A DNA stretch of 64,000 bases, from assembly GCF_964355755.1 (NCBI RefSeq), contig NC_092678.1, positions 8,964,922 to 9,028,921 on the forward strand, given 5' to 3'. Source of the DNA: Antedon mediterranea. Lineage: Eukaryota > Echinodermata > Crinoidea > Comatulida > Antedonidae. The translations under genes and the position numbers were made by a program. Shown piece by piece: positions 34,301 through 39,119 of this stretch; the stretch's first letter is position 1; every line of letters begins with the position of its first letter. The notes beneath the pieces were generated by a model, which ran no database searches, was not told where the DNA came from, and worked only from the letters and a program-made list of their open reading frames with translations.

Positions 34301-36629
34301 TTACAGGTCTAGGAGAAAGATGTGTGCCTTCAAAAATGACAATTTGTAAATTAAGAATTATAATATTCGGCACACAGTATGTTAACAGTACATATATTAT
34401 TAATTAATGTCTTTACAGACACTCAGGGAAGGTAGACTAAATATGTGTCTTTTATTTTATATGCAACAACATATAAACAATTATTGATAAACATTTATTT
34501 TATTTTACTATTAGTATTAGTATTATTAATGAACATTAATAAGCCTGAATAAAGCAATCCATGATAAAATTGCACCATATTCCAAATCCATGGTGTTAAA
34601 AATGTATTCTATCAATTAATTTCAGTTATATGCATTATCATGCATGTAACCTTATTGATTCTGTCAGAATCTTTATTTATTTATTCTTTCCTTAGCACTA
34701 TTTTGTCCATCAATTATCTTGATATCAGTTTCATCTAGCAGAGTCAATTTTTCAGAGTATATTCCTTATGGCCAGGAATCGATGTGGTTATGTTTTCATG
34801 GTGTGCAATAAAAAATTACATGGTCTACAAATTTAACAAATCATGTTTGTAATCATATCTTCACAAGCAATTTGGTAGGCCTACTCATAAATTTCAGGTC
34901 AGAACGCATGCGTAGCGCATATAACGCATGCATACACGCGCTTAAAATTGTTTTAATTGCCATGCGCAGATTTTTGCACTCTCAATGCGCATCAAACGTT
35001 AATGTGTGTACTCTTTTTGCTCGATCTCTGTTTTACAACCTTTCTTTAGTAATATATGATCATATTTGATTCACTTTTCAACTCCAAATTGCGTTATACG
35101 AGCACGTCAAAAGGTCTATGCACGTGTAAGTTAACAAAATAGTGAAAATATGCTAAATTTGAAAATTAATATACAGTAGATCGTCAGAATGCTCGAGAAC
35201 ATCTATTTTTCATTTCATTTTCTTGAAGTGTATGTATATGTATGATTTATTATGAAATTTTTAATTAATTTCATCAAAAAAATTATGACATTTTCTAAAT
35301 ATACAAACTTAACATTAACTTTCTTCCTTAAAGTTAAAAGTTATATATACAGTAGTTTGACAGTTGCATCATTTTTTGTAATTTTTTACCTCCGCCAAGA
35401 AGGTACAGTATATGTGATCGATCGTGTGTGTTTGTTTGTTTGTCTGTCTGTTTGTTTGTCTGTTTGTTTGGTTGTTAGCAGGATTATTCAAAAAGTAATT
35501 AAAAGATCTTTACCAAAATGAATATACAGATAGTGTGGTCAAGGACCATTCCATTAAATTTAATGTGGAAGAATTTCCATCAATTTCGCTTGTCATTTCA
35601 ACCAATAGTTAATTATAACAACAAAATAAAATTAATGTTTCAATAATATAATAATAACATCACTCGCGGGAGAGAGAGGGGCGACTTGTGCGATTCTTAC
35701 GCATGCGCAAAATAACTCTGTGTATCTAGCAAGATAGGCATGTGGCTATGTGACTTACCTTTTGGTGACCATGACGCACCCATTTTGACGCACTGTGACC
35801 ATGTTTTTTATGATATTTTGGGTGGTAAAGTGACAGACAATGACACACCATTGGTCATTGATTTGACGTACCATCTAGGTTTTTTGACGCATGTCTGCGT
35901 CAATAATTTTGTGTAAATGACGCACCCCTCCCGGAGGTCGTATAGTGGGTCATACAATTGACAAGTGCATAAAGATCAAAAGAATTAAGTTTACCTACTT
36001 CAGTATCAATCGGCCAAAAGCTTTACAACAACTTTACAGCATCTCACTCACTCACAAACAATGTAAATACATAATAATAAAATGTTTATACTAAACTTAC
36101 CCTTGTCATTTTTATGTTTGCGTGGAATAACAAAAGGTTTTTTCAAAGGTGCATAAGGTTGTCGTTTTTTTACATTTTCCAATAGTTTTGTAGTCAATGT
36201 TCTCTTTTTAACTGAAACAACTTCAACATCGCTTCCGGACCCAGTTGCATCAAAGGAAGGCGATTTTCTTGAAAAAGTTGAGTCAGACTCAGGTTCAGAG
36301 GCATTTGTCCTAATTTGGTTGGTCTCCATGTTTAAATTTTGAACGTTAGCATTTTCAATTTCTGTTGATTCACAACACGATCTGGGAGTTTCATCACAAT
36401 TTATAGACCTAGGCAGCAACAATTTAGTCCTAGGCCTATCAATCAAGGAAGTGGCGATAGGCCTATCCCCTGTCTTTCTGTTGCAGCAGGTTTTGCCATC
36501 GACATCTCCCGCGATCAAATCATGTGCAGAACCTCTTTCGAAATTTTCACCACTCTCAATATTCTGTGAATCTTTACTGAGGTCACATTTCAAATGTTTA
36601 CTTACTAGCCTATCAAAAACATTTGCCAT
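1024..36629 (-). CDS. TASOR: TASOR-like HUSH complex scaffold, 19 coding exons
   Basis: Assembled by hand from 19 exons with continuous phase (7137 nt, 2378 aa). TASOR is the scaffold of the nuclear HUSH complex (TASOR, MPP8, periphilin), which recruits H3K9 methylation to mobile elements and intronless transcription units. Residues about 180-390 form the DUF3715 pseudo-PARP domain; recognisable blocks are LGNPSMGVYVSRHSD (aa 277-291), LEPTPNYDCHISKNA (330-344) and RPRHAYPYAVVKF. Residues about 438-580 resemble the SPOC domain that follows in TASOR. Residues 595-640 and 740-775 are predicted helical or coiled coil. Residues 790-2250 are mostly disordered, Ser/Lys/Glu-rich and partly repetitive. 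The last 115 residues look folded and may be the PIN-like end. The protein is longer than vertebrate TASOR and nearer TASOR2 in length. TEX15 also has DUF3715, but the SPOC-like block favours TASOR/TASOR2. ATG at 36627-36629 has good context (ACTATGG). Exon 18 is the least certain. Confidence 0.85.
1690..1770 (+). mobile_element. LINE 3' tail with (ATT)n
   Basis: Ends in a short (ATT)n run after GCCAAATAAATATT, with the TGCTCCTAGCAAGATGC segment upstream. A related tail is present in the opposite orientation at 57300-57430. Lies in TASOR intron 18. Confidence 0.55.
1914..1948 (-). CDS. TASOR: TASOR-like exon 18, microexon (aa 2253-2264)
   Basis: A 35-nt exon encoding GRINTSNIQDT, between a TGTCCAG acceptor (weak pyrimidine tract) and a GTGAGG donor. 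It is favoured because it takes phase 0 from exon 17 and leaves phase 2, exactly what the exon 19 acceptor needs. An alternative acceptor 19 nt upstream runs into a stop. Confidence 0.5.
2517..2672 (-). mobile_element. tRNA-derived SINE, copy 1
   Basis: Minus-strand head with GTGCAGTGTGTTGG (A-box-like) and GTTTGAATCCAACT (B-box-like), then a body passing through TTGCCTCTTTCCACCCAGGTG. Copy 2 of the same family is at 57030-57235. It begins only about 22 bp inside TASOR intron 17. Confidence 0.75.
2695..3822 (-). CDS. TASOR: TASOR-like exon 17 (aa 1877-2252)
   Basis: ACTAG acceptor and GTAAAT donor, phase 0 to 0 (376 codons). N-terminal part is acidic (VSVSDIEDKLLFEEVEKIGC) with a helical KLYELYNYDVP segment. 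The C-terminal half holds a 75-residue tandem duplication (see repeat entry). If the donor is not used, the frame continues 25 codons into a SINE before a stop at 2617. Confidence 0.85.
2761..3189 (-). repeat. Coding tandem duplication in TASOR exon 17
   Basis: Two adjacent 75-residue units (aa about 2088-2162 and 2163-2230), each starting SKEVNNV(H/K)CNL(K/N)LV and continuing through HP(S/P)(K/E)QE, a SRS motif, (K/D)P(A/T)S and QLDS/QMDD. Divergence indicates an old duplication. Confidence 0.85.
4165..4240. mobile_element. End fragment of a TIR MITE
   Basis: GGATGTATTGTTCCCC followed by AAAACATGAAAAATGAAGAT matches one terminus of the roughly 355-bp MITE found complete at 38397-38750 and 60285-60638. 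Only one end is recognisable here. Confidence 0.55.
4560..5130. repeat. Tandem repeat, about 125-bp unit, ~4 copies
   Basis: Degenerate units share GAGACTTA(G/C)TTTTGGCA, CCTTATATACATATTTATA, an AAGTATTTT run and GAAATGGTGGAAAATGACCT. The units resemble those in the arms of the foldback at 44.3-47.6 kb. Lies in TASOR intron 16. Confidence 0.75.
5640..6165. repeat. Degenerate tandem repeat, about 180-bp unit
   Basis: Three diverged units with GGG(A/T)TCTC(T/C)ATGTGG, AGGCCCT(G/A)TATT and TGCACCCT(T/C)GATC landmarks. The array runs into the LINE fragment at 6141. Confidence 0.6.
6141..6347 (+). mobile_element. LINE ORF2 C-terminal fragment
   Basis: An open 67-codon segment contains ALSYAAPMIWNSLPNCIKDA and FFKRLLKTYF. 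The 'A(F/L)S.AAP..WNSLP' pattern followed by 'FK..LKT.L' is the hallmark C-terminus of LINE polymerases. No upstream RT is present, so this is a 5'-truncated copy. Confidence 0.85.
6727..7030. repeat. Tandem repeat, about 140-bp unit, 2+ copies
   Basis: Two nearly identical copies begin AGGTCAATAACCACACTTCC (about 6737 and 6877), and a third diverged start is at about 7018. High identity indicates a recent duplication. The open frame across it is a by-product. Confidence 0.85.
7140..9290. mobile_element. Composite foldback with GCGAGGCA-rich arms
   Basis: The left arm (7190-7330) has repeated GTGCGAGGCA/GCGAGGCATG motifs. The right arm (9105-9265) carries the same sequence inverted (TGCCTCGCATGCCTCGC). 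Both arms share the ACAAAGTGCGAGGCAGC outer edge (TIR-like). A second, independent palindromic element is nested inside (8235-9085). No transposase frame is recognised. Confidence 0.7.
8235..9085. mobile_element. Nested palindromic MITE with long TIRs
   Basis: Arms 8235-8475 and 8865-9085 are inverted copies: CTAGTTTCCTT at the outer ends, TAAAAAGTAACAAATAAATC / GATTTATTGTTACTTTTATG, and TTCTATGGAGCGCCAAAAGA / CTTTTGGCGTTCCATAGAAA at the inner ends. The flanks CCTGGCG and CCTAGCG may be a diverged target-site duplication. Confidence 0.7.
9290..9861. other. Intronic sequence without a gene
   Basis: AT-rich remainder of TASOR intron 16 with homopolymer T runs. A piece at about 9650-9750 (GACCTTTGACCT-type) resembles the tandem repeats at 4.6-5.1 kb. 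No coding or RNA gene seen. Confidence 0.5.
9862..9955 (-). CDS. TASOR: TASOR-like exon 16 (aa 1845-1876)
   Basis: GTTAG acceptor and GTAACA donor, phase 2 to 0. Encodes RNVSIDGDDMSQSLIDGILS and then TVHRKKMKSKNK. It sits alone between two large repeat-filled introns. Confidence 0.75.
10225..11780 (+). mobile_element. Non-autonomous Helitron/Helentron-like element A
   Basis: The 5' end has a GTTATCCGC-type inverted motif. The 3' end has its complement GCGGATAAC, then a hairpin ACTCGTCA-AAG-TGACGAGT, then CTAG followed by T. A sub-terminal inverted repeat, 3' hairpin and CTRR end match non-autonomous Helitrons or Helentron-associated elements. The interior has several GACGTCATC motifs and acgcgc-rich spots and no ORF. 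Confidence 0.5.
12222..13962 (-). CDS. TASOR: TASOR-like exon 15 (aa 1265-1845), repeat-containing
   Basis: TTAAAG acceptor and GTATGA donor, phase 1 to 2. The largest exon (1741 nt). A KSKRRNNSKK basic start is followed by acidic/Ser/Gln-rich sequence containing six degenerate 36-39-residue tandem repeats (aa about 1467-1692). A more conserved-looking end (NMIVKRKGRNDLTIQVICGI, then TDWWANATSKEDELV) may be folded. Confidence 0.85.
12680..13357 (-). repeat. Coding array of six ~38-residue repeats in TASOR exon 15
   Basis: Units are anchored on (R/K)QSS-like motifs spaced 36, 38, 38, 38 and 37 residues apart (aa about 1467-1692). A loose consensus is NE-x5-LCSDxIRQSSE followed by HLSEEQNK. 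Divergence is substantial. Confidence 0.8.
14177..15605 (-). CDS. TASOR: TASOR-like exon 14 (aa 789-1265)
   Basis: TTCATAG acceptor and GTAAGT donor, phase 0 to 1. This 1429-nt exon encodes a mostly disordered region: Ser/Thr/Pro-rich first half with FDDYTSVGMDYEFLSDSE, then a Lys-rich basic second half (about aa 1090-1260) that could serve as nuclear localisation or nucleic-acid-binding sequence. No known domain recognised. Confidence 0.85.
15900..16085. repeat. Short array of ~120-bp tandem repeat
   Basis: About 1.5 units with GGAAATTGCACTTA, GAAATATGAAACAAAATAT, CTCCAGAACCAGCCC and GAGCTAAGACAATTTTGAAA. The same unit recurs three times at 58360-58725. Confidence 0.75.
16085..16563 (+). 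mobile_element. Helitron/Helentron-like element B, 5'-truncated
   Basis: Shares the interior of element A (CGTTATTGCTCATCACATTC) and ends CGGATAACCCGAACTCGTCA, then AAG, TAACGAGT and CTAG plus T. One mismatch in the hairpin. The 5' part is missing. Confidence 0.5.
16700..17683 (+). mobile_element. Helitron/Helentron-like element C
   Basis: Collinear with element A: TTACGCGCGATTTTATGAAT, GACGTCATCGTATGGCCAC, TTTTTGTCTCTTTCGT. Ends GCGGATAACCTAACTCGTCC with a slightly altered hairpin and TTAG instead of CTAG. It follows element B within TASOR intron 13. Confidence 0.5.
17855..18045. mobile_element. Small palindromic MITE
   Basis: Ends are inverted: TACCTTTTCACACCAAAA at 17861 and TTTTGGTGTGAAAGGGGTAT at 18018. 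Interior is rich in CTCCGGAG-like motifs that can fold further, and an internal CTTTCACACCACAA repeats the terminal motif. Confidence 0.7.
18230..18330 (+). mobile_element. tRNA-derived SINE head
   Basis: TTTAGCTTGGTGGTTAAGTT (A-box-like), then GGTTCTAATCCTG (B-box-like) 45 nt on, followed by a CATGACAATGACACTTTC tail common after such heads. Acceptor-stem pairing is not convincing, so it is a SINE rather than a tRNA gene. Confidence 0.55.
18396..18573 (-). CDS. TASOR: TASOR-like exon 13 (aa 729-788)
   Basis: CATTAG acceptor, GTTTGT donor, phase 2 to 0. Encodes an acidic lead (EEEQEQNVDVS) and a coiled coil containing GRKLRQLQEQLFALHRAREE. Confidence 0.82.
18574..19888. other. TASOR intron 12, nothing recognised
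   Basis: AT-rich intron with no ORF of interest, no clear repeat and no RNA gene. Plain intronic sequence. Confidence 0.6.
19889..20330 (-). CDS. TASOR: TASOR-like exon 12 (aa 582-729)
   Basis: CTATAG acceptor, GTAAGT donor, phase 1 to 2. A strongly helical stretch (FAQERLVKIFTEQCKHIEEM and the following Lys/Leu heptads, about aa 597-637) leads into a Pro/Ser-rich tail ending GSGWAPP. The helix is a candidate partner-binding segment, by analogy with TASOR helices that contact other HUSH subunits. Confidence 0.8.
20470..20495. repeat. Poly-T tract
   Basis: Uninterrupted run of about 24 T in intron 11. On the minus (transcribed) strand it is poly-A, as left by a retroposed tail, but no element body is recognised beside it. 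Confidence 0.8.
20882..20999 (-). CDS. TASOR: TASOR-like exon 11 (aa 543-582)
   Basis: TTACAG acceptor, GTAAAG donor, phase 0 to 1. Encodes VSVVKLPGTYELFFYSSEKA and then SDALYCLFSS, the likely last strands and helix of the SPOC-like domain. Confidence 0.8.
21000..22285. other. TASOR intron 10, left part, nothing recognised
   Basis: No coding potential and no repeat boundary could be assigned. Contains CCCCGGGGAT and CACCATGGTTGGGG islands around 21290-21350 and several AGGCCTA motifs. Confidence 0.5.
22286..22480 (+). repeat. Dispersed 'CCTCC(A/G)CCAAG(G/A)AGGT' repeat, copy 1
   Basis: TTACCTCCACCAAGGAGGTA, then a TGTTTGTTTGTTTG run and AAAGATCTGTACCAAAATGA. Collinear with the copy at 35386-35560. 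A widespread invertebrate interspersed repeat type by its hairpin start (ACCTCC..GGAGGT). Confidence 0.7.
23095..23215. repeat. Minisatellite, 29-bp unit, four copies
   Basis: Units share C(A/G)CAGT(T/G)A(C/T)GTTGTTTT, with the middle two nearly identical (GCCACAGAATATCGCAGTGA). Intron 10 of TASOR. Confidence 0.85.
23652..23755 (-). CDS. TASOR: TASOR-like exon 10 (aa 508-542)
   Basis: TTCTTCAG acceptor after a poly-pyrimidine run, GTAAGC donor, phase 1 to 0. Encodes VQLNGRYYLNCICKSSFGDK and then TKIQNLVSYLQKHRI, a SPOC-type strand-helix segment. Confidence 0.85.
24000..24100 (-). CDS. TASOR: TASOR-like exon 9 (aa 474-508)
   Basis: TTTTAG acceptor, GTATTT donor, phase 2 to 1. Encodes LPNYLDLTMKVPIERLKTQL and then PERLFNASAENLLE, the middle of the SPOC-like domain. 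Confidence 0.85.
24822..24930 (-). CDS. TASOR: TASOR-like exon 8 (aa 438-474)
   Basis: TAGCAG acceptor, GTAAGT donor, phase 1 to 2. Encodes GMIDSYTIWKGKLTNKKNPL and then FTVELISKGVPIIP. The 'W.G.L' with alternating hydrophobics is the start of the SPOC-like beta barrel. Confidence 0.85.
25590..26566. mobile_element. TIR-bounded DNA element
   Basis: Ends carry inverted CGGATTGCTATAA (about 25592) and TTATAGCAATCCG (about 26553). It encloses a roughly 400-bp block shared, inverted, with 62530-62930. No transposase frame. Lies in TASOR intron 7. Confidence 0.5.
26597..26846 (-). CDS. TASOR: TASOR-like exon 7 (aa 355-438)
   Basis: TTAAAG acceptor, GTATAT donor, phase 0 to 1. Encodes IYLYEYGDEDMVARPRHAYP and then YAVVKFNFKEV, the end of the pseudo-PARP domain. 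A Ser/Thr/Pro-rich linker of about 45 residues leads to the SPOC-like block. Confidence 0.92.
27222..27341 (-). CDS. TASOR: TASOR-like exon 6 (aa 315-354)
   Basis: AATAG acceptor, GTAAAT donor, phase 0. Encodes GKVKSIQESYSNTVTLEPTP and then NYDCHISKNAKQ. The 'GK.KSI' and 'LEPTP..(D/E)CHISKNA' signatures are TASOR-family landmarks. Confidence 0.92.
27421..28164. repeat. 24-bp minisatellite, 31 copies
   Basis: Unit AATAGTACCGTATTGTGTCT+AATA repeated 31 times without length change. The only substitution I see is G to A at 28102 (copy 29). It lies in TASOR intron 5. Because 24 is a multiple of three, long open frames appear on both strands; they are artefacts of the repeat. Each unit carries AATAAA on the plus strand, antisense to the gene. 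Confidence 0.98.
28634..28728 (-). CDS. TASOR: TASOR-like exon 5 (aa 283-314)
   Basis: TTTCAG acceptor, GTAATA donor, phase 1 to 0. Encodes GVYVSRHSDIVRPALFVPNS and then QEHFLVIFRIIK. It completes the 'GNPSMGVY..R.SD' motif and the following beta-strand. Confidence 0.92.
28730..29596. other. TASOR intron 4, nothing recognised
   Basis: AT-rich intron. I found no repeat boundary, ORF or RNA gene. Confidence 0.55.
29597..29669 (-). CDS. TASOR: TASOR-like exon 4 (aa 259-283)
   Basis: TATAG acceptor, GTAAGT donor, phase 0 to 1. Encodes AKEIAARGLRIKTSLIKCLG and then NPSM. The 'GL...LGNPSMG' motif is the diagnostic core of the TASOR pseudo-PARP fold. Confidence 0.92.
29778..30485. mobile_element. 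Degenerate TIR element with broken ORF
   Basis: Imperfect inverted ends: GTTCGTACGGTGGTTAAAAT on the left and, reading inward on minus, GTTCGTAGGGGTTGAAAATA on the right. The GC-richer interior (30010-30300) gives short overlapping frames in two registers (one with DEEFEPNVTRRKHHRP), as in a frameshifted remnant. Family not identified. Confidence 0.5.
31435..31463. repeat. (GTA)n microsatellite
   Basis: About ten GTA triplets on plus (ACT on minus), 16 nt beyond the exon 3 donor. It would encode poly-Thr if the intron were retained. Confidence 0.95.
31479..31574 (-). CDS. TASOR: TASOR-like exon 3 (aa 227-258)
   Basis: TTTTAG acceptor, GTAAGT donor, phase 0 to 0. Encodes FLDKKREMKEEGRNDKELKD followed by SYGFYYCPILST, the conserved 'KRxExK..GR..KEL..SY' block of DUF3715. 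The (ACT)n run just downstream is intronic. Confidence 0.9.
31745..31975 (+). mobile_element. SINE-like dispersed repeat
   Basis: Contains TTTCGAAAGATGTACTAGGT, TCTTTAAAGTGCACATGAG, GTGTACACTGGACCTACGGT and CTTATCCGAGAAGACTC. This ordered set of motifs is typical of a conserved interspersed repeat of many invertebrates, known to me from pattern only. No tRNA head is clear. Confidence 0.5.
32337..32377. repeat. Perfect-arm hairpin beside exon 2
   Basis: TATGTCCATCCATAAC and GTTACGGATGGACATA form a 16-bp stem with one G-T wobble/mismatch around a 6-nt AAAAAT loop, 54 bp from the exon 2 donor. Related GGACGGACACTTTT motifs stand at 31620, 32057 and 32081. Confidence 0.8.
32431..32579 (-). CDS. 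TASOR: TASOR-like exon 2 (aa 177-226)
   Basis: TTTTAG acceptor and GTTAGT donor, phase 1 to 0. Encodes ELLQEVKLDSREYLKEIHP and then a helix-rich piece ending NNQQLLTE. This corresponds to the first helices of the DUF3715 domain. Confidence 0.9.
32922..33718. mobile_element. DNA transposon with ~70-bp TIRs and a partial coding exon
   Basis: Ends share ACACGTTTC..CTCGCGA, TAGTGGGTATA and GTAAACAAAC in inverted order (32924-33002 and 33655-33717). Inside, on minus, an open frame 33638-33381 begins near MATVECFCCKVHHKCC and includes FASAPKESGAKSWKFFKERY. The Cys/His cluster (CFCC..HHKCCTC) looks like a zinc-binding motif. It stops or changes frame at 33381. The transposon family is not recognised. 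Confidence 0.65.
33984..34185. repeat. Degenerate tandem repeat, about 58-bp unit
   Basis: Three and a half units of A(A/G)CCCTGC(C/T)-GTA(A/G)TTACTC, a CGG(T/A).G.ACTAC core, and a GGGGAA(A/G)CCC junction. Confidence 0.65.
34880..35140 (+). mobile_element. Fragment of the acgcgc-rich Helitron-like family
   Basis: GCATGCGTAGCGCATATAAC, CACGCGCTTAAAATTG, AATTGCGTTATACGAGCACG match the interior of elements A and C. Neither terminus is recognised. Confidence 0.4.
35386..35570 (+). repeat. Dispersed 'CCTCCGCCAAG' repeat, copy 2
   Basis: TTACCTCCGCCAAGAAGGTA followed by a (TTTG/TCTG)n run and AAAGATCTTTACCAAAATGA, collinear with copy 1 at 22286. Lies in TASOR intron 1. Confidence 0.7.
36101..36629 (-). 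CDS. TASOR: TASOR-like exon 1 (aa 1-177)
   Basis: Starts at ATG 36629 and ends at a GTAAGT donor (36095-36100) in phase 1. It encodes a Ser/Asn/Arg-rich, largely disordered N-terminus ending in KKPFVIPRKHKNDK, just before the pseudo-PARP domain. Confidence 0.85.
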
Positions 36630-36800
36630 AGTTTTTTTTATAATATCTGAATCTTACAATTTAAGCTTCATTTCCTTATACCATCAAGCTTGCTAGCTCC
36701 TAGGCCTAGCTAGTAGTTTTTTAAAACGCCATTTTTGTTCATTGAGAGAATGGAGATGTACGGGGCGCAGTTTGGTACACTAAATTGTGTGACAGAAATA
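36630..36800 (-). promoter_or_regulatory. Putative 5' UTR and TATA-less promoter of the TASOR-like gene
   Basis: Sequence just upstream of the start codon. No TATA box is visible at a plausible distance. A GC-richer block around 36755-36785 (GTACGGGGCGCAGTTTGG) recurs inverted and slightly diverged at 37193-37220. The transcription start is not determined. Confidence 0.3.
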
Positions 36801-37227
36801 ATTCAATTCGGACACATAACACTATCAACAAACCAATGTAAAATATACAGAGATGGTCATGACTTCAAAGTAAATAATTTTACTATAATTAACTCTTGTC
36901 ATACATAATAGTTGAGAACGGTACAGAAATAATTAGGCTAGGTGTTAATAGTATATTAATTATGTACTACATAATTAATTCTGTTCTAAAAAATGCATAA
37001 TTGCTTATCGTGGACTTCAATTCATTTTATATCGACAAAATTAATTTTATACGCAGATAATTCATTATATATGGACAGAATTAATTCTGTGTGGACAGAA
37101 ATCATTATATTATAGAGAGAGACAGAATAATTTATGTGTCACACATGATCGTTGTGCCGAGGTCTTGGGTGTCACAAGCCTGTGTTTTAAATAGTGTTCC
37201 AAACTGCACCCCGTAGTGGTGTACATG

Positions 37228-38115
37228 CGCGGGAGGCGATTTTTTTTTTCGTACATAAGTTGGGGACCCCTCATGAAACGTCACAAAATAAACATGAATA
37301 ATTCATCAGTTAAATTTGTTGTTCCGTGTGCACCCAAGCGTATAGCAACAAGAAGTGATTACACAACTGCGATACGATACTTTCTACAGTAGGCCTAGGA
37401 TTCTAAAGTCAATTCACGTGATTGCCTTCGCGCACTCTTCTTCACACAAAATGTGTCGAGTCGAGGCTAATCGACAGCTAGGCAAGACATTAAACTAAGT
37501 AGTAATTCATTGGAACATAGCCCAAAGAAAGCTTAGACCCACAAGAAAGAATGTGTATAATTTGTGTACTGTATTTTTTTAATTCTGCTATTTTATTATC
37601 AAACAATATACATGTACTCAAAGGAACTTTAAAAATGTCCGTATATGAACACATGAGATGGGAAGATTAGACCCACGAGAATAAAAAATGTATTTTTGTG
37701 TAATGTTTATTGTTTAATTTTGCTGACTTATTACTCGATTGTGTCATACCTAACACACACACGTCACACACACCCACACAGCTACTACTAGGCCTAGAAT
37801 TATAGACATGGGTTTAGAGACTAATAATTAGGCCTAATAGTATTAATAGAAACTATAATTTTAACACGTAATTCTTTAGTAATAAATTATATTAAAAACA
37901 CCATAAACTAAAGGCTGATTATTTCGACAATCCACACAAAACGCCGCTATTCTGCTATGAAATCGCACGCCGCAACAGCGGAGATAGGCCTCTTGTTGCT
38001 ATACGCTTGGGTGCACACGGAACACGAAAATTTAACTGATGAATTATTCATGTTTATTTTGTGACGTTTCATGAGGGAGTCCCCAACTTATGTACGAAAA
38101 AAAAAATCGCGCGCG
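37228..38115. mobile_element. 0.9-kb element with ~145-bp TIRs next to the TASOR promoter
   Basis: Left arm 37228-37362 and right arm 37985-38115 are near-identical inverted copies: CGTACATAAGTTGGGGAC / CCCCAACTTATGTACG, TGACGTTTCATGAGG, AACATGAATAATTCATCAGT, CCGTGTGCACCCAAGCGTAT. T/A runs (TTTTTTTTTTCG) mark the outer part. No ORF inside. The arms' similarity suggests recent activity. Confidence 0.85.
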
Positions 38116-38317
38116 GGAGTGACTGCATGTGTGTCCTCCTCTTTCGGGTCGGCTCCGCATCGTGTGCTCGTCCGAATCCGGGACGATTCGACCATGAGAC
38201 GATTCGAGGTATACAGAGCGTCATTCTGACGATAGAGCATTCTCTACGGAGCGCCATGTATGCGCGCCTTTACGGTATTATTTTACTTCCGAAATATAGT
38301 ACTACGGTAACCGGTCC

Positions 38318-38850
38318 AGTGGATCAAATTTGGCACCGGTGGAGAACAGTGATATAGAATAGCAATAAGTCACTAATTTAAATATATTTCATATTTTAAA
38401 GATGTAATGTCAGCCTGAAAAAATAAATCTTAACACAATTTTTCTTGAATTTGCCATTTTAATGTAGGCCTAACATAATAGTTATCCACTTTGACCAAAA
38501 ATTGGATCGAAAAAAATGTATTTACCTGAATAAACTATAATTTAAAGCACAAAAATGGTCTAATTGGCTGCCAGCCAATGGTTTTTGGTTGAATTTAACC
38601 ATAGGCCTACATTTTGTGATTTTATAAGTTAAAATAATTTGTTTGTTTTCTACGGAAGTGATTAACTTGATTAAAACTACAAAACACATATTCAAAGTCT
38701 GATTTAATTAATCTTTAGTTTTCATGTTTTTGGGGGACAATACATCTTTAATACACTGTGCTCAAGTGGACCAAATTTGGCACCAGTGGAGCACATTGAT
38801 ATAAAATAGAAATAAGTCACTGCATTTTAATATCTTTTCATATGTTAAAT
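38318..38850. repeat. Tandem ~80-bp block split by a MITE
   Basis: GGATCAAATTTGGCACCGGT..AATAAGTCACT at 38322-38396 recurs as GGACCAAATTTGGCACCAGT..AATAAGTCACT at 38767-38850. The MITE at 38397-38750 lies exactly between, and a weaker third copy follows at about 38870. Confidence 0.7.
38397..38750. mobile_element. ~355-bp MITE, copy 1 complete
   Basis: Ends TTAAAGATGTA..AGCCTGAAAAA and GGGGGACAATACATCTTTA (TIR about 15-20 bp, TA-type flanks). Interior landmarks AATTGGCTGCCAGCCAATGG (a palindrome) and CAAAGTCTGATTTAATTAAT. Full paralogue at 60285-60638; end fragments at 4165 and 52768. Confidence 0.85.
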
Positions 38851-39052
38851 ACAATACACTGTTCAGCTTAATTGAACCCAATTTGCCACCCGGGGGAGTA
38901 TATAGAAACAACAATATCTTTAGCAGAGTCAATGTTCTTAAAAATGGTTACATCAGTAGATTAAGTTTATCTTATAATAGTTTAGTCCAGGACCATCCCC
39001 ATATCGACATTTTTAATTCCAATCTTTATCTGTTTCGTCGTAATTTAAGTGT

Positions 39053-39067
39053 TTGAGCTAGTCCCCC
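39053..39067 (-). pseudogene. tRNA-Ala 5' stub
   Basis: Only the first ~15 nt of the tRNA-Ala unit (GGGGGACTAGCTCAA on minus) remain, followed by the same CGACAGATATAATT flank as the fuller copies. Confidence 0.6.
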
Positions 39068-39119
39068 AGTCGACAGATATAATTCCATATGTAGGTCTAA
39101 TGAACTTTTGTATGGAGTG

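Noticed and set aside
38900-39056. Plus-strand open stretch reading YISRLSLSYNSLV
   Set aside because: Short, no start or splice context; could be a piece of an old element but cannot be supported.
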